A DNA stretch of 64,000 nucleotides from Marthasterias glacialis (taxonomy: Eukaryota; Echinodermata; Asteroidea; Forcipulatida; Asteriidae). Below are positions 43,230-56,443 of the stretch, one piece after another. The notes beneath the pieces were generated by a model that was not told the origin of the DNA, did not search any database, and saw only the letters and a list, made by a program, of their open reading frames with translations. Each line of letters opens with the position of its first letter. The stretch's first letter is position 1. Position numbers and translations under genes: made by a program. The stretch covers positions 7,203,047 to 7,267,046 of the forward strand of contig OU452221.1 in NCBI GenBank assembly GCA_911728455.2. The letters run 5' to 3'.

Positions 43230-44195
43230 AAATTACAGTGAAACGGTGAATTTTTTGAATGATGACGTCATTGATGACGTCATTAGGTAAAATAAACGTT
43301 AAATAATTCAAAACATTCATATCTCAAGAACCACAAATGCTACATTCAAAATCTTTCTTGCATATGAAATGTCTTGTAACGTTGGACAAATTGTATGCAC
43401 ACCGTGACCCCATTTGACTTTTACTTCCGGTCAAAACCGGAAGTTAAAGTTAAAATCATGTTATTTAGGGCTCTAGAGTGAAGTGAATGGAAATATGAAC
43501 AAACTTTCAATGCATAACATTTTCTTTAACTCACGAGCATTCTAGAAATGTGATATATGACGTCATAACTACGTCACAACGAAAATGGTACAGGAGGTCG
43601 AAAAAAAATATTTTGCTATCTCAAAAGATAAAGCATGTACGGACTTGAAACTTACTATATACCTAGACCACAGTGTGTACATGACAAAGCAAAGTTTTTG
43701 GAATGATGGCGTCATCGATGACGTCATTACATTAATTTTACCAAAATGATCATATCTTAAGAATAATACATGCTACATACATGATCTTTACACTATATGA
43801 AAGGTCTTGAAGTATTTAACAAATCTTACACAGAGTGTGACCCCATTTAACTTTTGCTTCCGGTCGAAACCGGAAGTTGAAGTTTTTTATATAAACATTC
43901 ATATCTGAATAACGTAAATTTGTGTATTAATATAATAACCTGTTTTTAAGGCCTCTTTAAGGACGATTCTACAAATTTTTACATTGTGTGACCCCATTTG
44001 ACCTTCAGTTCCGGTCGAAACCGGAAGTGTAAGGTTGTACATACAAAAATGTGTATCTTATTAATGAAACGTTGTACATTAATAATCATTACATCGATTT
44101 ACAGTTCTCGGGCAATTCTAGATATCTTGTACAAAGTGTGAACCCATTTGACCTTTAGTTCCTGTCAAAACCGGAAGTTGAAGTATGATATGACA
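43230..44195. repeat. Diverged tandem block with ETS-like palindromes
   Basis: The phrase TGTGACCCCATTTGAC, followed by ACTTCCGGTC(A/G)AAACCGGAAGT, occurs at about 43,405, 43,840, 43,990 and 44,130 (the last with TTCCTGTC). The first two are part of a longer unit of about 435 bp that also shares GATGACGTCATTGATGACGT and TCATATCTCAAGAACCAC. Each palindrome has a 9 bp stem, and its arm CCGGAAGT is the core bound by ETS-family factors. It is probably the interior of a large non-autonomous element. Confidence 0.75.
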
Positions 44196-45702
44196 AACCG
44201 TCATGCATAAAGATCAACAAAAGGTACAAATAAATATTTTGCCCGTCGGCATAGCACAAGGAGACAACAAACTTGCACACAATATTGCCTTAAAATTCTC
44301 AATTGCGGAATCATTTTATTACGTTCAAGCCGAACACCGTGAGTTTGTTCACAAACTCTAAATTTCTAGTTGTTTTAAGATTGTAAATTGAAATGTGCAT
44401 GTACATTAAAAAACACTCACCAAGTACAAGTTGCATTTCTAAACACAACTGAGTTTTATAACAGATGTTAAAAGAGTTTGTTAATTAAAGATCCCTTATG
44501 ACATTTGTCGTTCACAGTCACATTCACTTTTTTTCTGAGAACTGTTGGGACCACCAGCGAAAATATCTCCCCAAGTATTACGGCTTCACGCCAAATGCTG
44601 AGCAACTCAAACGCAGCTTGAAACTTAGGCCTAGGCCTACTTGTTAAAAATGTCCTGTTCTTGCTGATTTTACTGGAACTAGATAGAGCGCATTGAGAAT
44701 TCCTTCAGTTTTGAAATACGCTCTTCAAGAATCTATTTCTTATTAATCAGACTTAAACACAGAAACACATTTGAATAGGATATGCCATTCCGTGGGTTCG
44801 AATCCAATCCGAGTATTATGCCTGTGGGTTGTTTTTTTTCACAGGACTCGAGAAATTACCGTGTTTATAGTGCTTACAAAAAGTGTATATAATGTTATGT
44901 TTAGTTTTGTATACGGCTTAATAAGTATGTTACATTGGATTGCAACAGACCTCGTGTTTTTTTAAGATTGTTTAAAAGCTGCTGTTATAGTAAGATTTGG
45001 AACGTTGAATGGTGTGGGAAGACAATATAGATGTAGACTTGTGTTAACACCATGTGGGCCTACCATGCTCTTTAATAAATTGTAGTTCTGAAAAGGACTA
45101 AACGTTTGTTGCAATTCTCCGAGCTCTCCAATACACTCATTTTATTCCATGGCGAACATGAAGTGAATTCCAACCTCATTCAATAAAACTGCACGACGTA
45201 GTACTGCAGATAAAGAATGTTCAACACTTACTACAACGTATAAATAAACGAGAACACATCAAGTGATTATTCTACTTTTTTTTGCGCACAGTATATCTCA
45301 TCTTTATTTTCTTAAATTAACAAAATGTTATTAATATAAAGTGTACCTTATGTCATATTAAATAAAATAACATTTCTACAAAGCATAAAAAGTGATAACG
45401 TTCTTGACCCCACCCTAAAATTGTGTCACGATGCAACCTTTTCGGTATCCTGAACGAAACTGAGGTTTGGGAATCAAAATGGCCGTCTCCTTATTATTTA
45501 GCTAAACACAGCGGAAGATTTTGTGGGAAGAGCAATAGCGGCGAGGAGGAGGCTTTTAGCGTACGAGGTTGAAGAGGGTAGGCATCATACAGCTAGACCA
45601 TAACTAAATAAGGACGCTAAAAGTCCCATTCTTCAACGTTGCAGCCAACAGCCACAGCCGTAGCCGTAGCTTTGCCTGTGATGTATCGCGATGCTGTCTT
45701 TT
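44196..45702. other. Intergenic, no gene seen
   Basis: AT-rich. The frame at 44,771-44,965 has no splice signals or compositional bias. No repeats beyond AGGCCTAGGCCTAC near 44,629 were seen. Confidence 0.4.
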
Positions 45703-45903
45703 CTTCGAACTTAGTCTTTCGTCAAGGCCTTCGTGGCTTACACATTGTGTAGCCGCAAAGCCACTGCAAAGAAAATCAAGTCAGCGCGCACGGCTGGGTG
45801 GCAAAGCCACGCTCGCCACTCGATATAGGGCGCGCTGACTTTGTCTTTGCGGGCTCCATAGCTGTCTAAGCCACGAAGGCCTTGAGGAAAGGCTACTTCG
45901 AAC
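45703..45903. mobile_element. Foldback element, about 200 bp
   Basis: TTCGAACTTAGTCTTTCGTC and AAGGCCTTCGTGGCTTA on the left are mirrored by TAAGCCACGAAGGCCTTGAG and GGCTACTTCGAA on the right. The inner arms GCAAAGAAAATCAAGTCAGC and GCTGACTTTGTCTTTGC are also inverted. Overlapping open frames are by-products. Confidence 0.8.
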
Positions 45904-47588
45904 TGTGCTGTTTACGTTTTTGGTATGGCTGTTACTGTTAGCTTGTAACAATGTGGCAGCAAAGTTGGGGTTGGATATTATTACGCCAAAACGTTTCCAT
46001 TTATTAAGAATATATATCCTTACAATAGACCTATATAGGAGGACATCGATGCCTATCCTTGTCATTTATCACAGTCATTACTGTATTGCACGTTTACAGA
46101 AACCACTTGCACACTATACAGCATAACTACTTATAATTACCTAATCGGGAAGGCAAAACTGAGTATTAAATATTGTCTTACCTTGGGACGTGTTTATAAG
46201 TTATACATTTATTTACGCATCTTTATAACGCCATTAGACAATAGTTTTAACTTCTACAGTACCTTCAACTAAATACGATCACGGACGGCGAAGAATGATC
46301 TGGAGTACAAAACATTAAAAATCAATGTCCTTGACTATAACATGAATATTCCCATAATGAAATAATGACGTGGAAGCGAATAATACGTTTTACTTGTGAC
46401 GTTTCAATAATTCCAAAACTGTGTGAAAAAATTGTATTACCCCCATGGTAAAACAAACAAATACTGAAGATAATTTGCATATAAAAAAAATAGGAAATAA
46501 ATTCACATGGAAGGTGTGTATTGTTGCAATTTTAATGAACAATAGACCGATTGCGCGACCAATGTTTACATGTCATCACGTGACCTGTAGTGCTACGTCA
46601 TCTGAGCTGATGCCAAACATACGTCTTGGAGCGTCTGGGTAAGCGATTTGCACATCTTCAGTTCTGTACCCAGAGTTGAATGCAAAGACAATACGTTATT
46701 TTTTTTAAGTACTGTTTGTTATCTGTGCTAGACATTAAAATTGAAACTTTAAACTTACGACTTCAATTTTGCATCAATTATAGCTATGTATTTATATATT
46801 TTTAAACAGTTTTGAAGATTCAAACATTTATTACTTTACGGTTGATTTGTAACTGTCTACAATTATTTTAGTGCTTTAAATGTTAAATATTATTTATCGT
46901 TTTGCAATAAAAGTGTGCTGAGTTTTATTCCTAATAAGAATTATAGCACATATATTAATGTTGTTGTTTTTAATTCATTCATTTATATGCCCTCTTTTAG
47001 TTCACACCACAATTCTTCTGAAGGGCACTGCTTTTTATCGGTGGTGTTTGTTTTTGTTTGTTTTTTTTTTTGCTTTTTTTACTTTCGATAGACTTTGCAC
47101 CTTCTCGTAAGGCTCGACTTTGACCCGTCATATCACTAACAGACTAATATTTAATTTAGTATACGGAATGTGCATTTCAGTGCTGAAACATTGTGCTATA
47201 TACTTGGTGCACAAACTGCATTTATAAACAGAGGCATATGGATGTTACAATTATACGTCATCAATGTACATTTCGTAATACTTGATACTGAAATATAATA
47301 CACAGAAAATGAGTATAGCGAAATAAACCTCTTGAGAATGGTTTAGATTCGTAAAACCTGAAAACAGTCGTCTGATACAGGCAAACGGGGGGGAGGGGAT
47401 CTTGCCATTGGGGGTAGATTGACGAACCGAGAACATCACTCGAAGCATAGGGTTGGGATATACGCAAGGAAATTACACTACATCCTTATTTACGATGAAA
47501 GGTTAAGATTGAGGTATAATTAAAGTCATCGATTTCTGACGAGTATAATATATGGCACCATCTTTCCTTATACAACTAATCGAAGATT
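45904..47588. other. Intergenic, no gene seen
   Basis: AT-rich with several T or A runs. Frames at 46,445 and 47,251 lack exon signals. Confidence 0.4.
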
Positions 47589-47722
47589 ATGGCCATTTAC
47601 GAAACCACGGTTTGGGCTTGGGTTTCAACCCCCTTGGAAACCACACGTTTTCGAAATAACTGACTGAGCAGCCTAAGCCAAAGCCCAAGCCCAAGCCCAA
47701 GCCGTGGTTTCGTAAACGGCCA
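47589..47722. mobile_element. Foldback MITE, CGAAACCACGG family
   Basis: ATGGCCATTTACGAAACCAC at the left and GTGGTTTCGTAAACGGCCAT at the right are inverse ends. Inside is the 6 bp run GCCCAA repeated (AAGCCCAAGCCCAAGCCC). Relatives occur at 53,591, 56,444 and 61,734, with a weak one near 49,870. Confidence 0.85.
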
Positions 47723-47859
47723 TCGTCGGTAACCTCATAAAGTACCACAAAGACAGTGCAAAGATGGTTGACAACATACTGCCCTGACGATGCACAAAGA
47801 GGACAACCATTGATCTTTGTTTTAATACTGAGCTGGATAAACGTTTATGTATGGTGGCT

Positions 47860-48240
47860 TTAAAGGGACATCGCACATTACGCCAATATTGCGTCATCTT
47901 CGAGTGCGCACTATGGTCAACTAAAGGTCGATCATCTTGACCCGAACCCAGGTTGGTCGACCATTTGCAACCAGCCTCAGGACCTTGGTTTCTTCCCTGG
48001 TCCCAGTAGCCTTGTTTCATGTCAACCTGCCTGAAGCACAGAAGGGAACCAGTGACGAAATTGCAGAATGGCGGAAAGTCAAGGAAGTGCACGTATCAGT
48101 GCCGACAAAAAATTGTGTTAAAATTAGACCACCAAAGGGTCGTTCAAGTGTAAACGTCACTGCACATGTGCATTGCTTGTCAGTGGTCAACCACAGTTTG
48201 ACCAAATGAGCACACTCGAACTTGCTCTATAGTTATACCA
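47860..48240. other. Possible degenerate inverted-repeat element
   Basis: TTCGAGTGCGCAC near 47,900 is loosely mirrored by GAGCACACTCGAA near 48,208, and ATGGTCAACT by GTTTGACCA. The 90-codon plus-strand frame and the overlapping 139-codon minus-strand frame show no splice signals and are probably chance. Confidence 0.25.
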
Positions 48241-48407
48241 CTCACATTGAAGGCCCTGGTGGGATAACAGTGTTGCTACATCAAAAAAACTCACTTTACA
48301 ATGCTGACCAAACGTTGGCATTCTCCACTGTTTGTGCGTTTTCAGTTGCAGTACATACCATTTACATTCCACGGGTGTCCTCTTTTTGTTCCTCTATGAA
48401 TTACCAT

Positions 48408-48964
48408 TAGGTGCATTTGATTAACTTGCCCGGGCCGCACCGACCCGGTTTTGCTCATCCGGGTGAACCCACAACAAGAGCTAACCAAACGCCAACTTCC
48501 CCTTGCATTCATACCAATGCATCTTGGGACAGCTGACCGGAACTACTTTCATTGTTAGCATTACGTCCGAAACTCTTCGCGATCCGCGAAAAGATCGTAA
48601 AATAGGTATTCTCATTGTGAAACTGCGACGTTAGATTATTTTACAAGCCCAGCTTAATACAAAAGTACACGTCTATACAAATACAAAATTACACAATGCT
48701 CACAAAGTCGCTGTCTTAGGGTGAAAATGTGTGTCAAACTTCTTGAAAGTGTCCCGCTGAAAAAAACAAAAACAAAATGGCGGCCAATGAGAATTTTTTT
48801 TTTACGTGACGTCATGCACCAGGATCAGCCCCAAGTAACCTGCTCCAAAAGCAGGTTACTGTGGGCTGACCCGGGTGAGCCACGACAATGACGTCAAAGC
48901 TATTTGAACTCACGGCGGTCAGCAGACCTGGGTCGACCCGGGGAAGCTAATCGAACGCACCCTA
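48408..48964. mobile_element. MITE with diverged 35-40 bp inverted ends
   Basis: The left end TAGGTGCATTTGATTAACTT is followed by GCCCGGGCCG. The right end reads inversely TAGGGTGCGTTCGATTAGCT followed by TCCCCGGGTCG. The body of about 557 bp is non-coding and contains AGTAACCTGCTCCAAAAGCAGGTTACT, a tight hairpin near 48,835. The superfamily is not assigned. Confidence 0.7.
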
Positions 48965-51900
48965 GGTTATCGTCTTGAATGAGAGTAGCAAAAGGTCTCC
49001 ATGGTAGCTTCAGCAGTTTGGTAATTCAAATAATGGTAAGATTCCAGTCACATCAAATGTCATCAGTGGGGCAACAAAGATAACAGGGTTTTTTCATCTA
49101 ATTCTGATGAGAGTTAGTACGAAAGGATGCTAAATCTACCTTAAGGTTTAAGAGGACGCAGAAAATACTTGAAACCAGTTACTGTACTGGTTTTACATAC
49201 CAATTTGATTTTTAAATGATTAAAAAAAAACAAGTGAACATAACCAATAAATATTCAAATATTTAAATAGCAATTGACAATAAATATTTTTTGGTTGTTT
49301 TGCATAGACAATATGAACAGAAGCTTAATAAAATCACACACATGAATTTGAAGGTTTTTTTTTTTTAAATATAATGATTCTTCTCTGTCAATGTACTGAT
49401 ATACTTTTAACTTTGGTTGTTAATCACAATAAAGACAATTTGGTGTGGTTTTGGTGATAGCAGAACAAAAACAAATGTACAAAAACAAAACGAAAAAACA
49501 CTTAAAAACCAAACGTGTTTTTAAACTTGGATTTCAATGTTACCGAAATAGTAAATCAACGACCTTGTAGAAAGGTCAGTCGATAAACATGTGAAACTAT
49601 CCTGTGAAACGATTTCTTCTATTAAAAAAAATAAACAAAACAAGAAATAATAAATAACAAACAAACAAACAAACAAACAAAGAGAAATATGCAAATTGAT
49701 TACGGACAAGTTGACGCCCATAACGAAAGCACGAATACCTATTCAAATGAAACGTCCAATGGTGAAATTTCACCCTTAATATGGATACACTTTTTGTAAT
49801 TTTTGTATTGCTCTTTAAAACATTATTGTTCAGAAACAAATGTTCCCGGTATATAATATTCCTGACAACGACCGTTTTTGAAACCGCGGCTTTGTCTTCG
49901 GCTCATGTTTAGGCTCCGTCTGCCCTTTTTATGCCCTGTGCCTGCCTATAAAGCTCAAGATATCATAAATCAGTTCAACGAAACCTTACTGACCCGAGCC
50001 GAAGCAAGTTGAGTTGAACGCCCTCTTCCGACAGGCGTCCTTGCACCACCATTCGAGTCTAGTAGTTTACAAATACGGTTTTCTATAGATTTGTTTCCCT
50101 TCATATTGCACAATAATAACTAGGAAGTTCAACACAATATCCCAGCGAATATCGCAGCATCACATAAAAACAGAAATGTTTCGTAAAAAAGAAATACAAA
50201 TTATTATTTTTTCTTCCAACCACTTCCAAAGTATAGATAGTAAAAAATAATGTTTCGACCAAAGCAGGGTCCTTCTCATAGGCTACAATGACAACACAAC
50301 GCACAAAACAACGCACGACACACATTATAAGCAAATATGATATAAGTATAGCATCTTTGGACTATATCACCAGGAGCTTTTAGTCAATTTACACCTCCCG
50401 ATTCTACACAAAATAACACGTAACCTCTTTGGTAAGTGATAGTTGATGTGGCTATAACTAATAGTACTGTGGAAAGTTAGGTCTACTTATTTCATTAAAA
50501 ACCTATGGTAGTGCTCTCTTTCTCATACTGACTTTACTTTCAAATGCTTCATTACAGAAAGACAAAAAAAAAAACAGAATAGAAAACAATACGGTAGACA
50601 AATGTAATGTACAACCCCCACCCCCACCCCCCCCCCCCCAAAAAAAGACATGCTCAACGCAACTTATAGCATCCCCCAAGTAAAAAGAGTAATACATAAT
50701 AGAAAACAATGCAAACAGTAGAAAAATGTCATTATACATTAAAAAAAAATCCCCAAACAAAAGAAGATTGTTGCCATCACACGAGTTCGACATTGGCTGA
50801 CATGCTCAACGCAACTTCTAGCACACCCACCATGGTTTAAGATTAACCCTTAATTGGCTCAGTTCTCCAAAATTAACCGGAGGATTTGTTTGGACAGTTA
50901 TCAACGACTGGAGCAGATTTAAAAATTACCTAATGGGTGCACATACCGTATGATTTTGAGGTGGGAACGTAGGTCTAAGTGTGTTTTCTTTGCTCGTAAC
51001 GTTTTCAAACTACATGGGCAAACTTGGCAAAATATTGCCAAGTTGCTATGTATCCTCAAAAGACATGGTAGTTATTTTGGTAGAAGTATAATGTGTGCTA
51101 TCGAGATTTCGATTCGAAGTAACCATCCTATGATAAAAAGGGATTTATGGTGTGTACCATAGAAAAAAACTTTTAGTAGACGCATATATAGCGAAGTTAT
51201 TTTTCAACTTGTTAAGTCTTTTGACTAGGTGTTGGGTAGCTGAACGTCCGATCAGAATGAGATCATGCGAGCACCTCGAAAGAAGAAACAAAGAGTTGTG
51301 TTTGAGGAGTTCAATATAGGGTTTCCTGGTTAATTTCAGCAATAATGAAATCAGTTTCATTATACATACATTCAAAGTAAACACGTTTCCGTAACTCATT
51401 ACAAAGTAGGTTTCTTTTTAAAAATTAATTACATTCAATTTCGTTTTCGTGCACACGATTTCGTTCTTCTCATTCGGGTTCGTTTGAATCATTTTATTTC
51501 ATTAATAGGCATCCAAGACTGCATTTTCACTATTATTCAGTTGAATTTCTACTACTTCGACAGTTGGCCGTAGTCTTGCTGTTGGATTTTGCGAAATTTA
51601 TTGATCTTTGCGGCCAAATTAATTTGAATGATCTAATTTGACCAGTGAATGCCAAACTGTTGAAATTGAATTTACATGCACTCCTTTTGAGTGACGAATG
51701 ATGATGCAACGGAGCGTTCGTTTTCAAACGAAAACGAATGAGCCGGGTGTTAAATTGAATGATTTTTAGTTGAAATTAACCGGGAAAACCTATATAGAGC
51801 TACCACCAAGACCAAAATCCCGCGGATAAACAAAAACAAGAGGAAAATGTTTGTCACTTTCAATTAATACATTATTTACACAGTTCCATTCAGCAATGGC

Positions 51901-52264
51901 GACAACGCAGCTTGGCATCGCTAATACAAGTGCATATAATTTTATTATTTATATTATTTTTGCACATGGATCACCAACTGACAATTATTTCAGAAATGCT
52001 TTTTTAACGGGGAACACATAAATACCAAATACTGTTTGTACAGTGTAAACCATTTTTTTTTTAACGGTACCCGAGAACGGTACCCGCTTGGCACGCCCCA
52101 TGCTGCCATCAGATACATCACCGTATTACATTACTAGAACTTGTTGCAGGAAGCAGGAAGTACGCAGTAACCAGGATTTCTTGAGGGAATAGGACAGGTG
52201 TGGTGGCTGGGGGAAGGGGATGGGGTGGGTGGGTGATTTGCTTGATGTTAGCAAGCTCAGCTTC
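48965..52264. other. Intergenic, no gene seen
   Basis: AT-rich. It includes a (CAAA)n run at about 49,662-49,682, a C tract at about 50,617-50,639 and small hairpins ACTTGGCAA-AATA-TTGCCAAGT (about 51,025) and CGTTCGTTTTC-AAAC-GAAAACGAATG (about 51,716). On the minus strand AATAAA at 51,951-51,956 may serve the exon at 52,265. Confidence 0.45.
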
Positions 52265-52384
52265 TTATCTGACAAACATGGACACCCTTCTTAACGTCCT
52301 CTTGAAGCCACTGCGAGCAGCTGAGGCCCCGGCAAAGTGAAACTGTCCGTCACTGACCCGGCGATTCCGATGACCGACTGGCAT
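52265..52384 (-). CDS. Candidate terminal exon of an unknown gene
   Basis: On the minus strand a strong acceptor (TTTTTTATTCCGTAG) precedes a GC-rich 120-nt stretch. In phase 0 it reads MPVGHRNRRVSDGQFHFAGA then SAARSGFKRTLRRVSMFVR and TAA. A second frame also stays open (QSVIGIAGSVTDSFTLPGPQ then LLAVASRGR and TAA), so the frame is not settled. AATAAA about 310 bp downstream (51,951-51,956) fits a short 3' UTR. I do not recognise either peptide and found no convincing upstream exon before the LRRK2-like gene. Confidence 0.45.
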   Translation of the reverse strand: MPVGHRNRRVSDGQFHFAGASAARSGFKRTLRRVSMFVR

Positions 52385-53590
52385 CTACGGAATAAAAAAT
52401 CACCCACACAATCTTAAAACAGGAGTAAGGATCTTAAAATGCATGCTTCGCGTTAACCAATATGGTTATAATGCCCCTAGAATCTTGTGTTCGTATCCTT
52501 CCACAAAATTTAACTAATATCTTCTTGTTATTGCTTGCATAGATTTGTTACATTGGGGTTTGGCATAAGGTCGACTCGGGAGGCACCGAGTACATACAGT
52601 GTGCTTATCACACATCGATGAACAGTTAAACAAAAAAATTTATTCTTTGACGTTAATTGAATTAGTTTCATTTTCACCGTTCTACGGTTATCAAACCTGG
52701 ATTAGTGTGGGTTTAATTGTAATATCTGGTTTAATTCAGTTACAGATAATTCCCTTATCCATGAAATTTAGATTAGACGAACTTTTGTTCGAAATCCTGT
52801 TCTAAGATAGGGAACTTTTGGGGTAATGTTGAAAAGCCGCTGTTACTCATAGCCCCCCCCCCCCCCACCCGTGATTCAAAACAATATCGAAATGATAAAC
52901 TCGCTGGCCAAATAGTCTGACAGTCCTTTTGGCAACTTTCCATTTCAAACCAGGCACTTCATGCCAAAAATAAAACCTGGGTTCATCTTGCTCATCAGTG
53001 AGACGAGAAACAGAGCTTTTTCAAATAACATGCAATTAGGACCTGTAAGGTAAGTATTTCTCGGCATACAGCATGTTAAGACATCACATTACATTGGTAC
53101 CATAATTGATGTTGTCCTCAATCGCCATGTTGTTTCGTTTGTATTTCGAGAATTGACAGACTTGTTATTATCACTGTTTTGACATTTCGAGCAGTCTGGA
53201 CAGTTAGCATAGGCCTACCTGTATTATGGGAGTGTGTACTGTTGCAAGATAAACTCCAATTTTAACTCTAACAACTCCAATTTGTTATAATGCGATACAC
53301 CCCTCATTACCCGTGTTATCTTAACCATACCAATTTTGTATACACCTGTATTGTTTTCTAAACAAAAAGTCACAATTTCAAAAGCACTGAAAATGTAAGA
53401 CAAACTTCTGAGGGTATTGTCGTTGTTTTCTTGATGCACATGCAGAAATTCTTGATCATGATTTCTGATGAAGCGAACTTGTCTTTCGAAGCAACAATGT
53501 CTGAACACGATGCAGTGATTTGTATATGAAAATTTGGAGTGGATTGTGTCTCCGTGTTATTAATACAGAATGTACACTCTGCAAAGTTAA
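52385..53590. other. Intergenic or intron, no gene seen
   Basis: A C tract lies at 52,852-52,866. Positions about 52,930-53,020 read on the minus strand as a coding-like phrase (SRLTDEQDEPRFYFWHEVPG), but I found no splice ends and it may be a dispersed repeat. The 53,224-53,508 minus frame is AT-rich and unsupported. Confidence 0.35.
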
Positions 53591-53722
53591 GGTCCTTTTC
53601 GAAATCACGGCTCGGGCTCCGTCAGTTATTTTGAAAGCGTGTGATTTCGGTATGGGGCTTCATCTAGGCGGCCGGAGCCGGAGCCGGAGCCCGAGCCCAA
53701 TCCGTGGTTTCGAAAAGGGACT
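53591..53722. mobile_element. Foldback MITE, CGAAACCACGG family
   Basis: GGTCCTTTTCGAAATCACGG and CCGTGGTTTCGAAAAGGGAC are inverse ends. The middle has the short run GGAGCCGGAGCCGGAGCCCG. Same family as 47,589. Confidence 0.85.
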
Positions 53723-54944
53723 ATAAATCACGGTTTATGACCTTTGCACTTTGACCTCAATATGAAGTATTATAGACTGACAAAATGACCCTTTGAAAAC
53801 CAAATCACAACAAAACAACCCCTTGAAAAAATATATGTATATAATTATAATAAAGTAAAGGGAAAAAGACACAGAAAACCTCCAAATTTCTAACAACCGA
53901 CGAAGAGGACTAATTTGACTTTTTGCGTCTTTCACTACGTCCCAACCATTTTCCGTAGAGTTCTTGGGTTTCTCCGAGAACATAAATCATAAAAATATTC
54001 AAATATTTAAATTATGACACCAGAATGTGTTCAACTGTTTTTAAATAAATCTTCCCGACAGTTCAGTCCATACGAAGTCAAAGAGCAAAGTGAATGATTA
54101 ATGAGAATTCTTTTAAGCAGGGTCTGCTTTACATGATGCTTTAATCATTTTGTACTAATTCAAAACCGGCTCATACCCTCAACAACACCTGTGGGCGAGC
54201 TCGAATGTTACATTATTATACACCTTCAGGAATACCCATTACATTAGGAGGAGTGGTTACATCAATGCATGCATAATTCATGAGAGAAGCGAGCATACCT
54301 TTCCGGTGGGCGTGAGTTGTGAAAATGTCAACATTTTGAATCCACAATCAGAAGAAAAGCTGGAAAAATGCAAGTTTGGAAAAGTTAGACGGGGTCCACA
54401 TTCGAAGGCAAGACTCATTTATTGGACCTTTCACAGAATAGGCAATATTGAGGCAATTTGAAGAACAAGCAAATTGGAAGTACATATAAAACCATGCAAA
54501 AGATTCCATAGATATCATTTTCAATTGCACGGTACAGATAAGAGAAGAAAGAAATGACATTTTTTGTTGTAGTTCTTTGCAGTCAAGACTAGAAATTAAA
54601 GATACACAAATTTGAGCTATCACTGTTAAACAATTGAGACTTCAACATTCCAGGGGATAGTTAAAATTACCGAAAAGGGCGTTGTTACAAAGGATGGGGT
54701 AGAAGGGATGGGAGGAGCATTTGTTTTCTTTCTGTCAGAATAGTTTTTCTCAAGATGTTTTCATCAGGGTGCAGTCACCTTGGTTTTCTTCTATATACCT
54801 TTCTTTTGTTTTACAAACACTGATTACCATTTTGTATGGGCTGCCTGGAGTATCACAGCGTCGGCTCAGTGCTGTAAAGTTGCTAACTGTAATTTCACAT
54901 CCGTAATGATTAAATGATAAAATGCCTATAAATTTGAAACAATA
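53723..54944. other. Intergenic, no gene seen
   Basis: AT-rich with T and A runs. Minus frames at 53,735 and 54,348 and the plus frame at 54,721 lack exon signals. Confidence 0.4.
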
Positions 54945-55046
54945 AACCTTATGCCTACTCCGCCATCTTTGAGGTCAAACGCAGCATCGAACGTACGTCA
55001 TACTGTACTAAAATTGATCATAGTGATGTCATACGCATAAGGTCTA
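54945..55046. mobile_element. Short inverted-repeat element
   Basis: AAACCTTATGCCTACTCC at the left is mirrored by ATACGCATAAGGTCT at the right. The body of about 100 bp contains GCAGCATCGAACGTACGTCA. Confidence 0.5.
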
Positions 55047-55089
55047 TAAATCATAATTCACAGATAAATGTGTTTTGGAGACCACTCTT

Positions 55090-55240
55090 GATCAATAAAT
55101 TCGATTTACCAGGAGCTCCAAAATAGGCAAAACCATTTTTTGAAATTCTTTGCAGTGAAGGCCACCCGTACTTTTGCCAGTCAAGGTTGGCAAACTTTGC
55201 AGCTGTAATGTCGCAAAAGAAAGGTCTATTGTTCCACAAC
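55090..55240. repeat. Dispersed repeat, copy 1 (minus orientation)
   Basis: Its reverse complement (TAGACCTTTCTTTTGCGACA, GTTTGCCAAC, TACGGGTGGCCTTCACTGCA) matches 57,205-57,290 (TAGACCTTCCTTTTGCAACG, TTTTGCCAAC, TACGGGAAGCCATCAGTGCA). It is an unclassified interspersed repeat. Confidence 0.6.
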
Positions 55241-55299
55241 AAACTGAGACTTGGTGGTAAATAAGACAGGCCCCTTGGGCGTTTTTCATACTCAACTCA

Positions 55300-56443
55300 T
55301 TGTCTGAAACAGGGAATCTGACAAAGGTGACTGCACTCCTAAGATGAGTAACTGGTTATGTTACAGACACAGGATCCACTTTCGTTCAGGATCCTTACTG
55401 TCCACCCCTCCCCTAACACCGTGTTCACCACCAACAACCAGACCCATGTATTACTCCATTTTAAATGTTAAACCATTGCAAGAATTCATCACACTCTTGT
55501 TCCAATCACATGCATTTTCCTATGACATAGTGTGTATTTTTATGCACTTACACAACAAGTATATGCAACAGTACAGACTGAGCAATGAATATTCATATGT
55601 CAAAGGTCAATTTTGAAAGTAACAAGCTGCGCTCATGGGGACTTAATATATAAATAAAAAAATAGCGAAATTTGAACTTCACTCAACTTATATATATTTT
55701 TTATTATTTTTTAAATAAATATATATTTATAGATTTATAGATTTTAAGTTTGTTTTTGATCTTCATATAACCAGCTGGGGAGGAGAGCCTCTAGACAGAA
55801 ACTTTGTTTCTTTTAGGCAATTCATTGGGCTCTAGCTGCTTCACTTCCCCCCTGGGGTTTTCATCTTCTAATCTTTTTGCTATTTTGATTGTGTATGTAC
55901 TTCTTTATGACTGCAAGAAATAAAAATTAATTCAAATAACAATAACCTGAGGCCACGCAAAAAAGTCTCTTTCTGAATGGTAAAACAAATGGGTGTCAAA
56001 GCATTGACCTGCACTGAGCCACGTCCAGCTTTATCGTGTACTGACTGCTATGGGTTCATCAGCTGCTGAGCATGTACCATGTTTTTACTGTGAAACTGTT
56101 TAAATGGTAGAATGATAGAATAACAACATGAGCATTTACATAATAGCTTTAAGCCAGACACTCTGTGTATGATGTAAGGCTCTTTCACGATGCCCGTTTA
56201 TGGATTCCTAGTTGGTCAAGGAAAATCACCAGTACGATAGCTTTATAAATGCTGTGTGGACTTCGTAGTTTTTATGCAAGAAGTCAAGGTAGTTGTTGTA
56301 AATGCAAATTCTAGCCCGTATGTCTTAACTAAATTATAATCAGCTGTCCAATTTTGTGCGTTTAGGGAATATATTCTTACTTGGGCTCCAGTTGACTCCA
56401 ATTTGGAACGATGTGAATCATGCAGGGAGTGCCTGGCTTACAT
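55300..56443. other. Intergenic, no gene seen
   Basis: An AT-rich stretch at 55,690-55,750 is nearly pure A/T. The 55,344-55,616 frame is unsupported. Confidence 0.4.

Noticed and set aside
47673-48209. Overlapping 139-codon minus and 90-codon plus frames as genes
   Set aside because: No splice signals or recognisable domains; the minus frame runs into a foldback MITE with AGCCCA repeats.
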